From an uncultured Altererythrobacter sp. (GTDB taxonomy: Bacteria; Pseudomonadota; Alphaproteobacteria; Sphingomonadales; Sphingomonadaceae): a stretch of 5,536 nucleotides of DNA. Below the pieces are notes generated by a model. It searched no databases. It saw only the letters and a program-made list of their open reading frames with translations, and was not told the origin of the DNA. The position numbers were made by a program, and so were the translations under genes. This document shows, piece by piece, positions 1-4,984 of this stretch (position 1 is the stretch's first letter; each line of letters begins with the position of its first letter). The stretch covers positions 1-5,536 of the forward strand of contig CALFEA010000149.1 of assembly GCA_937950385.1 (NCBI GenBank), given 5' to 3'.

Positions 1-554
1 GGCATGCCCAGATCCACCGCGATCGATGTCACAAGGATATTCGTCGATGTGCCAATTGTTGTTGCCATCCCACCGATCAGCACTGCTGCGTTCAATGGGA
101 TCAGTGTTTTGGATGCAGGCATCGCCCCTTGTGCTGCTAATACTACAAATATCGGCAATAGAAGCACTAGAACAGGAGTGTCATTGACCGCCATGCTCAG
201 GAAAAACGCCAGCAGCAATGAAACCAACAGCCCCAATTGCAGGTTAAACTTAAACACGCTGCCTAAAAAGCGAGCCGCGGGTTCCAGTGCGCCGGTTACC
301 ACCAGCCCACGCCCCATAATCATCAGCGCACAGATTGTAATCAGTGCGTAGTGACCAAACCCTCCAAACGCCAATGCCAGCCCGTCTGTCGGCTTGGTGT
401 TTTCTAATGGGAAAAAATAGAGACCAACCGCGATTACCGCAATTGTCAGTAACGAAATAATTTCAACCGAGAGACGACCACGCGCAAATGCGACAAACAT
501 CATAACCGTGATGGCCATCGCCGCGATGGCATGAAATGAAGGTGCATCGATCAT
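1..554 (-). CDS. SLC13-type (DASS-like) membrane permease, N-terminal part
   Basis: This is the first 184 residues of a polytopic inner-membrane transporter; the rest lies beyond the left edge. Hydrophobic segments are visible at about residues 8-24, 31-49, 67-90, 106-123 and 127-141, with another around 155-180. Two family-like signatures stand out: NDTPV at 124-128 and GTSTN at 168-172 within GGMATTIGTSTN. These resemble the paired SNT-type substrate/sodium sites of the SLC13 divalent anion:Na+ symporters, and of the longer permeases that carry TrkA-C domains between the membrane halves. Whether such domains follow cannot be seen. The ATG at 554 is the first start after an in-frame TAA 36 bp upstream, and GAGAGG lies about 12 nt before it. 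The gene sits 92 bp downstream of tRNA-Leu. The substrate is unknown; dicarboxylate, sulfate or another anion are all possible. The family call is fairly secure. Confidence 0.85.
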   Translation of the reverse strand, partial: MIDAPSFHAIAAMAITVMMFVAFARGRLSVEIISLLTIAVIAVGLYFFPLENTKPTDGLALAFGGFGHYALITICALMIMGRGLVVTGALEPAARFLGSVFKFNLQLGLLVSLLLAFFLSMAVNDTPVLVLLLPIFVVLAAQGAMPASKTLIPLNAAVLIGGMATTIGTSTNILVTSIAVDLGM

Positions 555-646
555 CGTTAAGCACTGCCTCTCAAAGGCTGCATGAAATTACAAGCAAATT
601 AGCGCAAAACACGCTGCTCAAAACCACGATTTCGGAAAAAAGAAGG

Positions 647-731
647 TGGTGCCCCTGGCCCGACTCGAACGGGCACTCCGTTAGGAACTCGATTTTGAGT
701 CGAGCGCGTCTACCAATTCCACCACAGGGGC
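647..731 (-). tRNA. tRNA-Leu (anticodon CAA), CCA encoded
   Basis: The minus strand folds into a complete long-variable-arm tRNA. The acceptor stem is GCCCCTG (731-725) paired with CAGGGGC, and the D loop contains AATTGGTAGA. The anticodon stem CTCGA/TCGAG encloses the loop CTCAAAA, putting anticodon CAA at 697-695 to read the Leu codon UUG. A 13-nt class II variable arm with a TCC/GGA stem follows, then a T stem GCCCG/CGGGC around TTCGAGT. Discriminator A is at 650 and the CCA tail is encoded at 649-647. The length of 85 nt including CCA and the long variable arm fit leucine. Just past the 3' end the minus strand has a T-rich run (about 645-637), which could help end transcription. The upstream neighbour is the inositol monophosphatase gene, with a hairpin in between. 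Confidence 0.97.
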
Positions 732-739
732 TAACCTAA

Positions 740-774
740 GCAGAGGTGGCCCGATAGCGCCCTCAAGCCTCTGC
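740..774 (-). terminator. Hairpin after the efp-phosphatase unit, possible weak terminator
   Basis: A perfect 7-bp inverted repeat (GCAGAGG at 740-746, CCTCTGC at 768-774) encloses 21 nt that could form a short inner GGC/GCC stem. It starts 17 bp after the phosphatase stop codon and ends 8 bp before tRNA-Leu. The following minus-strand bases, TTAGGTTA, are only partly T-rich, so this is a poor intrinsic terminator on sequence alone. It may instead be a processing or attenuation structure between the mRNA and the tRNA. Confidence 0.4.
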
Positions 775-791
775 ATCAAGCAATGATTGTC

Positions 792-1610
792 TTACTTTAG
801 AGCTCCAACCAAAGATTTGTGCAATTTCGAGTGCAAACTATTGTTCGCCGCGAGCACTTGCGCAGAGGCAATATCGACAGAACGCCCACGGAAATCAGTT
901 ACAAAACCACCAGCTTCACGCACCAAAAGGCATCCGGCTGCAGTGTCCCAATCTTTCAGGCCACTTTCCCAGAAACCGTCAAACCGTCCTGCCGCCAGCC
1001 ACGCTAGATCAAGAGAAGCCGTGCCATACCGTCGGATTCCAGCAACTTGCGGGCCAATTGCTTCAAAAATTTTGCTCCATTGCGCAAAATCGCCATGCCC
1101 TTGGAATGGAATTCCGGTGGCGATCAAGGCATCAGACATGTTGGAACGGGACGAAACACGCAGCCGCGCATCTTGCAGCCATGCTCCGCGTGTTTTCTCG
1201 GCCCAGAACGTTTGGTCTTGGATGGGCTCATAAACCACTGCCGCGGTAACCTCACCCCAACCGCTACCGTCAAGTTTAGGTTCCTGAACGGCGATAGAGA
1301 TAGCAAAATGCGGAATGCCGTGCAGGAAATTGGTCGTTCCATCGAGCGGATCGATAACCCAACGCGGTTTGCTTGGATCACCCTCAATCGTTCCACCTTC
1401 TTCAAGCACAAAGCCCCAATCTGGCCTTGCGTAAAGCAGCTCGTCATAGATCGTACGCTCTGACACTTGATCGGCCTTAGAAACGAAATCGGCGGGCCCC
1501 TTGCGGGACACCTGCAAATGTTCAACTTCGCCAAAGTCACGGCGCAAGCGATTGCCAGCCTTACGAGCTGCGCGTTCCATAACGCGTATCAGTCCTGAAA
1601 ACATGCTCAT
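792..1610 (-). CDS. Inositol monophosphatase family protein (SuhB-like)
   Basis: A 272-residue Mg2+-dependent sugar/inositol phosphate phosphatase, a normal full length for the family. The signature sites are present in order: the metal-binding Glu in FVLEEGG (E70), the WVIDPLDGTTNF motif at 84-95 with D87 and D90 as metal ligands and T92/T93 for the nucleophilic water, and the C-terminal WDTAAG at 221-226 with D222. The usual reaction is myo-inositol-1-phosphate to inositol plus phosphate, but members also act on 3'-phosphoadenosine phosphate, histidinol phosphate or fructose bisphosphate, so the substrate is open. The protein should be cytoplasmic. The start is five bases after the efp stop, with AAGG inside the end of efp serving as a likely ribosome site; a second ATG two codons in is possible. 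It is probably co-transcribed with efp, an arrangement I recall from related genomes. The gene has been called suhB in relatives, but the symbol is not proven here. Confidence 0.93.
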   Translation of the reverse strand: MSMFSGLIRVMERAARKAGNRLRRDFGEVEHLQVSRKGPADFVSKADQVSERTIYDELLYARPDWGFVLEEGGTIEGDPSKPRWVIDPLDGTTNFLHGIPHFAISIAVQEPKLDGSGWGEVTAAVVYEPIQDQTFWAEKTRGAWLQDARLRVSSRSNMSDALIATGIPFQGHGDFAQWSKIFEAIGPQVAGIRRYGTASLDLAWLAAGRFDGFWESGLKDWDTAAGCLLVREAGGFVTDFRGRSVDIASAQVLAANNSLHSKLHKSLVGALK

Positions 1611-1615
1611 GGGGT

Positions 1616-2176
1616 TTACGCCTTACCAACGTAGGTTTGTTCATAGACATCAACAATAATGCGTGTTCCGCTGCCAATATGCGGCGGCACCATGATCCGA
1701 ACACCATTGTCGAGCACGGCCGGCTTATAGCTGGAAGAAGCAGTTTGCCCCTTTACAACTGCATCTGCCTCAACAATTTCAGCCTCGATTTGAGTGGGAA
1801 GCTGAACCGAGATCGGCTTTTCCTCCCACAATTCTAGCTGCACTTGCATGCCATCTTGCAGGAACGCACGCGCATCACCCAGCAAATCGGATGGAAGCAT
1901 AATCTGCTCGTAATTTTCCTGGTCCATAAAGACGAGCATCTCGCCGTCTTCATACAAGAACTGAAATTCTTTTGTATCAAGCCGAACACGCTCAACATTG
2001 TCGGCGCTGCGGAAGCGCACATTGGTTTTGCGCCCATCTTCGAGGTTTTTCATCTCGACCTGCATGTAAGCGCCGCCTTTGCCAGGCTGCGTATGCTGGA
2101 TCTTTGCGACTTTCCAAATACCCTTCTCATATTCGAGGATATTACCGGGACGAATGTCGACACCGCTGATTTTCAT
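1616..2176 (-). CDS. efp: Translation elongation factor P
   Basis: A complete 186-residue EF-P, the cytoplasmic factor that binds between the ribosomal P and E sites and relieves stalling at polyproline stretches. The three beta-barrel domains are recognisable: an N-terminal KOW-like domain (1 to about 64), then domain II beginning near [16 protein letters not shown], then a C-terminal OB domain ending in [23 protein letters not shown], a typical EF-P end. The tip loop PGKGGA carries K33, equivalent to E. coli K34, which some bacteria modify with beta-lysine; no modification gene is in view. The ATG at 2176 gives the standard N-terminus [11 protein letters not shown]. The open frame continues 17 codons further up, but those residues are unlike EF-P. 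AAAGG lies about 10 nt before the chosen start. It heads a two-gene unit with the phosphatase and is divergent from the small secreted-protein gene. Confidence 0.97.
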   Translation of the reverse strand: MKISGVDIRPGNILEYEKGIWKVAKIQHTQPGKGGAYMQVEMKNLEDGRKTNVRFRSADNVERVRLDTKEFQFLYEDGEMLVFMDQENYEQIMLPSDLLGDARAFLQDGMQVQLELWEEKPISVQLPTQIEAEIVEADAVVKGQTASSSYKPAVLDNGVRIMVPPHIGSGTRIIVDVYEQTYVGKA

Positions 2177-2208
2177 GAGAGATGAGCCTTTGATTGAATG
2201 CGTGTGCG

Positions 2209-2222
2209 GGGCAGCCTTGCCC
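2209..2222. repeat. Short inverted repeat in the efp leader region
   Basis: GGGCA (2209-2213) and TGCCC (2218-2222) are a perfect 5-bp inverted repeat around a 4-nt loop, ending 33 bp upstream of the efp ATG. In efp mRNA it could form a small GC-rich hairpin in the 5' leader. It is short enough to be chance. Confidence 0.35.
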
Positions 2223-2271
2223 AGCAATATTCTGCGCCTCTAGCCCACGCTTCAGATTGGAGCAAGGCGGC

Positions 2272-2289
2272 TGGTGCTACTCAGCACCA
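2272..2289. repeat. Inverted repeat upstream of the secreted-protein gene
   Basis: TGGTGCT (2272-2278) and AGCACCA (2283-2289) are perfect 7-bp arms around the loop ACTC. The repeat ends 19 bp before the ATG at 2309, so in plus-strand mRNA it would be a stable leader hairpin next to the ribosome-binding region. It could equally be a DNA operator. No T-run follows on either strand, so it is not a normal intrinsic terminator. Confidence 0.5.
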
Positions 2290-2308
2290 AATGCTAAATG
2301 GACAATCT

Positions 2309-2674
2309 ATGAAACGCCTAACAATCATTGCCTCGCCTGTTCTTATCGCACTTGGCTGGAGCGCGGCTGCAACCGCTGATGGAACTTTAGCAACAATGCC
2401 GCATGGGAACTATGATTGCTCACTACCCGGCGATGCATCGGGTTTGGCGCGTATACCAGTTGAGACTGCGCACTTCAGGATTGCTAGCGCTTCAAGCTAT
2501 CGTAGCAAAGATGGGCGCGGCACCTACATTATGAAAGGCAAGGTTTTGACCTTCACGCGCGGACCAAAACTCGGCGAGCGATATATCCGCGTTGGAGACA
2601 ATGCCTTGCAAAAGCTGAACGAAGATGGCTCCACAAGCCGCCTTTTGTGCACGCGAACAGGCGCAAAATTTTAA
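2309..2674 (+). CDS. Small secreted protein of unknown function
   Basis: A 121-residue protein I cannot assign to a named family. The N-terminus is a clear signal peptide: a basic start (MKR), a hydrophobic core to about residue 20, and an A-T-A site with likely cleavage between A23 and D24. The mature part of about 98 residues has two cysteines, C37 (GNYDC) and C114 (LLCTRTG), that could form one disulfide in the periplasm. There are no further membrane segments; the rest is hydrophilic with short beta-like stretches (GTYIMKGKVLTFTRG, about 71-85). The ATG at 2309 is chosen because it puts MKR directly before the hydrophobic core. An in-frame ATG at 2291 would add six residues, and neither has a strong ribosome site. 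It is the only plus-strand gene here, divergent from efp and overlapping thiE tail to tail by 4 bp. The signal peptide and intact frame support a real gene; function unknown. Confidence 0.8.
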   Translation: MKRLTIIASPVLIALGWSAAATADGTLATMPHGNYDCSLPGDASGLARIPVETAHFRIASASSYRSKDGRGTYIMKGKVLTFTRGPKLGERYIRVGDNALQKLNEDGSTSRLLCTRTGAKF

Positions 2675-3312
2675 GAGGCTGAAGCCTGATCCGCTTCACT
2701 GATTGCCTTTGTAAAGGCGCTCACAGCAGCAGCCTCGTCACCATTCCAAACCGCGCCTGATACAGCGAGGAAGTCTGCTCCCGACTTGACCAAGGGGACG
2801 CAATTTTCCGGCGTAATTCCGCCGATTGCCACGCATGGCAATTCGAACAATTGACTCCACCAATTAAGCAATTCTAACTCGGCGCGATGCTCTGTCTCTT
2901 TCGTTCCGCTGTCAAAAAACGCGCCAAAAGCAACATAATCTGCCCCAGCCTCACCCGCTTCCATCGCAAAATGCTTTGAGCCATGACAAGTGACGCCGAT
3001 TTGCACCTCGCGGCCCAATTCTGCGCGGGCTTCTTTAACGTTGCCATCGCCCTGCCCCAAATGAACACCGTCTGCTTTCAGCCGCTTGGCCAATGTCACG
3101 CTGTCATTGACAACAAAACCTACGTCATGCGCTGCGCAAATCTCTTGCAAGGGCGCAGCAAGCCGGGCGGCGTCATGATTTTCTATGCCCTTGACGCGGA
3201 ATTGGAACGCAGTGACCAACCCTTTGCCTGCGTCGAGCGCGCGCTCAAGCCGAGCTGGAAAGTCCCCTCCCACTTCAAGCGGAGAGATTAAATAAAGCTG
3301 CGTATTGGTCAT
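2671..3312 (-). CDS. thiE: Thiamine-phosphate synthase (ThiE/TenI family)
   Basis: A 213-residue TIM-barrel enzyme expected to join hydroxymethylpyrimidine diphosphate to thiazole phosphate, giving thiamine phosphate in the cytoplasm. Family motifs run in order: QFRVK at 37-41 (R39, K41; usually Q-x-R-x-K), NDSVTLAKRLKADGVHLGQGD at 69-89 with N69, D70 and D81, GVTCH at 106-110, GADYVAFGAFF at 123-133, SGTK at 135-138 and the phosphate-binding AIGGITPEN at 162-170. The usual TPTK loop is replaced by SGTK, keeping a hydroxyl, T137 and K138, so activity is plausible; a TenI-like relative is the alternative. The ATG at 3312 has AAAGG about 9 nt upstream and lies 22 bp after the aldolase stop, so it is probably translated from the same mRNA. 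No other thiamine gene is nearby, and the gap is far too short for a TPP riboswitch. Its last four bases (TTAA) are shared with the convergent gene. Confidence 0.88.
   Translation of the reverse strand: MTNTQLYLISPLEVGGDFPARLERALDAGKGLVTAFQFRVKGIENHDAARLAAPLQEICAAHDVGFVVNDSVTLAKRLKADGVHLGQGDGNVKEARAELGREVQIGVTCHGSKHFAMEAGEAGADYVAFGAFFDSGTKETEHRAELELLNWWSQLFELPCVAIGGITPENCVPLVKSGADFLAVSGAVWNGDEAAAVSAFTKAISEADQASAS
2680..2698 (+). repeat. Hairpin-forming repeat just after the secreted-protein gene
   Basis: TGAAGC (2680-2685) and GCTTCA (2693-2698) are perfect 6-bp arms around a 7-nt loop, starting 5 bp after the plus-strand stop codon. It lies inside the end of thiE. The position suits a terminator for the plus-strand gene, but no T-run follows, and coding constraint or chance could explain it. 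Confidence 0.3.
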
Positions 3313-3334
3313 TCAATCGCCTTTGTTAGCTGGA

Positions 3335-4225
3335 TTATCCCGCTACAGAGGCTGCATGTATTTGGTCAATCGCTTTACCCAAAACAGCGTCGAATTCCTC
3401 GTCTGACTGACCCTTTTGCAGATCTTGTAATAGGCCCCGGCTAAAGCTCGCAATCATGCCGCCATTTTTACCCAAATGGGCGCAGGCATCGTCGGTAGAA
3501 AAGCCGCCTGACAGCGCCACAACTTTCAGCACATTTGGATGCGCGATAATATCGCTGTAAAGGCCAGCTTCCACTGGGATCGACAGTTTGAGCATGACCT
3601 TCCTGTCAGCAGGCAGAGCGTCCAAGCCTTTTTTCAACTCATCCCGCAAGATCTTCTCGCCCTCAGCGCGGTCATTTGCTGTAATATCATATTCAGGCTC
3701 AAGCATTGGCATCAGGCCAGCATCAGCAATTTGGTTGCCGACAACAAACTGTTGCTCAACAACTGCAGCGATACCAGCAGGATTGGCCGACTTAATAACC
3801 GAGCGCATCTTTGTGCCATAAATGCCCTTGGCCACCGATTTCTCCAGCAATACAGGCAATTTATCGAGCGGCTTCATCATTTGCGCGCCATTTTGTTCAT
3901 CGGCCAAGCCTTGGTCCACCTTGATGAAAGGCACCACGCCGCGTGATTTCAAAGCATCGGGTGTTGGTTTGCCATCGACTTCGCCGTCCATCGTCCGCTC
4001 AAACAGGATGGCGCCGATCACCTTGCCATTAGCGAAACTAGGAGCTGTTATCACACGGCTGCGCATTTCATGAATCCGAGCGAACATTTCCTCATCACCA
4101 GACCATGCGCTGTCTTCAACGCCGTAACCGCGAAGTGCTTTAGGAGTGGAGCCACCAGATTGATCCAATGCCGCGATAAAACCATCACCGGCAGCGATTT
4201 TGGCGGTCATTTCAGCTTTGTTCAT
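3335..4225 (-). CDS. Class I fructose-bisphosphate aldolase
   Basis: A complete 296-residue Schiff-base aldolase that interconverts fructose-1,6-bisphosphate with dihydroxyacetone phosphate and glyceraldehyde-3-phosphate in the cytoplasm. By comparison with muscle aldolase the active site is intact: D21 in ALDQSGGS, K102 in IKVDQG, K139 and R141 in GTKMRSV, E176 and E178 in LEPE, the Schiff-base lysine K213 in MLKLSIP, S239 in ALSGG and R263 in SFSRGLLQDL. The length of about 296 is that of the short bacterial class I form. The ATG at 4225 follows a good ribosome site (GAGG about 8 nt upstream). The 93-bp gap before it, with two inverted repeats, suggests the gene may have its own regulated promoter besides read-through from pgk. 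thiE follows 22 bp later. In an organism that probably uses the Entner-Doudoroff route, a gluconeogenic role is likely (inference). Confidence 0.96.
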   Translation of the reverse strand: MNKAEMTAKIAAGDGFIAALDQSGGSTPKALRGYGVEDSAWSGDEEMFARIHEMRSRVITAPSFANGKVIGAILFERTMDGEVDGKPTPDALKSRGVVPFIKVDQGLADEQNGAQMMKPLDKLPVLLEKSVAKGIYGTKMRSVIKSANPAGIAAVVEQQFVVGNQIADAGLMPMLEPEYDITANDRAEGEKILRDELKKGLDALPADRKVMLKLSIPVEAGLYSDIIAHPNVLKVVALSGGFSTDDACAHLGKNGGMIASFSRGLLQDLQKGQSDEEFDAVLGKAIDQIHAASVAG

Positions 4226-4241
4226 TACTTACCTCACTAAG

Positions 4242-4259
4242 AGTGCATACCTATGCACT
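4242..4259. promoter_or_regulatory. Perfect 18-bp dyad, candidate operator before the aldolase gene
   Basis: AGTGCATA (4242-4249) and TATGCACT (4252-4259) are perfect 8-bp arms separated by only CC. The 2-nt spacer is too short for a normal RNA hairpin loop but ideal for a dimeric DNA-binding protein. It sits 16 bp upstream of the aldolase ATG, just before the ribosome site, where a bound repressor would block transcription. I cannot name the regulator from the motif. Confidence 0.55.
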
Positions 4260-4272
4260 TGTTCCGGTAGAG

Positions 4273-4301
4273 CCTTTAGACAGCAAGCATTGCTGGTGCA
4301 A
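4273..4301 (-). promoter_or_regulatory. Weak candidate aldolase promoter with a dyad in its spacer
   Basis: On the minus strand TTGCAC (4301-4296) and TAAAGG (4278-4273) are spaced 17 bp apart. Each matches only three of six sigma-70 consensus positions, so this is tentative. A second inverted repeat, CAGCAA (4281-4286) and TTGCTG (4290-4295) around GCA, fills almost the whole spacer. If the promoter is real, transcription would start near 4266 and the 18-bp dyad would lie just downstream of the start site. Confidence 0.3.
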
Positions 4302-4318
4302 CCGCCAAGCCCTTAAGC

Positions 4319-4978
4319 CTAATGCCGTGTCTCAGTTTTAGCCATGTCGATTGCTGGGACTAAATTTATAGCGACGGAAATACGTGTCCCCTCGCCGTAA
4401 AAGCCCCGAACGGCATGCTGCAACCAGCTGGGGAACATCACGATCATTCCGGTGCGCGGCCGGATCATAATTTCGTTTTGCTGTGGCTTTCCCGAGGGAT
4501 CTTTTAGACGCAAATCAGGGGCCGTCATGCGGATCATCGGCATGCGCGGGTCTTGCAATTGCAATTCTCCGCCTAACTTTGGGTCTTTGTCGCCTTCATA
4601 TCCATCATCAATATAGGCGACCGCGGACCAATAGCTGCCCGGATGCGCGTGATATTGATTGGCATCGCCTTTGGAACTGACATTCGCCCACATTTCTGGC
4701 ACCCAGCCATAGCGGCTTTTTTGGGGTGATTTGCTGTCAACCGTCAACGCGTCTGCCATGGTCATCGTTTTGAAAGCCAAAGCGCGAGCCACCTCGCCGC
4801 CCCATTCCGCCATTTCTGTGTTGGAATGCCAACCGCCAATATTGGATATTTGCACGCCAGCAGCGTCGCGTTTGTGTTCTGCCTCGATCACTTCGCGCAA
4901 GGCGGCAATACCCTCTGCGCTTTGTAGCCTATCAACGACAAATGGTGTTGCGAAGAGTTGGTGCGTGGTATCAGCCAT
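4319..4978 (-). CDS. 2OG-Fe(II) oxygenase family protein, substrate unknown
   Basis: A 219-residue cytoplasmic protein resembling the putative 2OG-Fe(II) oxygenases of the 2OG-FeII_Oxy_5 / TIGR02466 type (recalled, not searched). The double-stranded beta-helix core shows QYHAHPGSYWSAVAYID at 108-124 (H110, H112), GGELQLQDPR at 136-145, FPSWLQHAVRG at 182-192 with the distal iron ligand H188, and GTRISVAINL at 197-206, where R199 would hold 2-oxoglutarate. The N-terminal half (SNIGGWHSN at 45-53 and the following helix) also fits this family. The expected HxD/E pair reads HxH, so the acidic ligand is unclear. Such proteins usually hydroxylate a protein or small molecule, but none of this type has a role I can name. 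The start is 6 bp after the pgk stop with no strong ribosome site, suggesting translational coupling. It lies between pgk and the aldolase, all in one direction. Confidence 0.82.
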   Translation of the reverse strand: MADTTHQLFATPFVVDRLQSAEGIAALREVIEAEHKRDAAGVQISNIGGWHSNTEMAEWGGEVARALAFKTMTMADALTVDSKSPQKSRYGWVPEMWANVSSKGDANQYHAHPGSYWSAVAYIDDGYEGDKDPKLGGELQLQDPRMPMIRMTAPDLRLKDPSGKPQQNEIMIRPRTGMIVMFPSWLQHAVRGFYGEGTRISVAINLVPAIDMAKTETRH

Positions 4979-4984
4979 ATTGGA

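Larger units (their letters stand above)
2177..2308. promoter_or_regulatory. Divergent efp / secreted-protein intergenic region
   Basis: This 132-bp gap must hold the promoters for efp (leftward) and probably the small exported protein (rightward). On the minus strand TTGCTC followed after 17 bases by TAGAGG is the best promoter-like pair I see for efp, matching only about half of the sigma-70 consensus. No convincing rightward promoter is visible. Two hairpin-forming repeats lie in the gap and are listed separately. The role follows from gene orientation; the exact promoter positions are a guess. Confidence 0.5.

Noticed and set aside
4..351. Plus-strand open frame of 115 codons at the left edge
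   Set aside because: It is antisense to the SLC13 permease, whose frame has membrane segments and family motifs; the plus-strand translation has no recognisable features.
555..646. Regulatory RNA or strong terminator between tRNA-Leu and the permease gene
   Set aside because: Only a T-rich run after the tRNA and a 4-bp AGCG/CGCT stem are visible; neither is convincing beyond chance.
787..1463. Long plus-strand open frames opposite the phosphatase gene
   Set aside because: The minus strand encodes all inositol monophosphatase motifs across the same bases; the plus frames look like low-complexity shadows.
2177..2227. A longer efp start adding 17 residues
   Set aside because: The extra residues are not EF-P-like, while the ATG at 2176 gives the standard N-terminus with AAAGG at a sensible distance.
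2198..2308. An upstream start for the plus-strand gene adding 37 residues
   Set aside because: It would bury the signal peptide inside the protein and run through the divergent promoter region and the hairpin at 2272-2289.
3313..3334. TPP riboswitch before thiE
   Set aside because: The gap after the aldolase is only 22 bp, far too short for the conserved riboswitch, and no matching elements are visible.
3539..4073. Plus-strand open frames opposite the aldolase gene
   Set aside because: The minus strand carries a complete aldolase with every catalytic residue; the opposite frames show no family features or ribosome sites.
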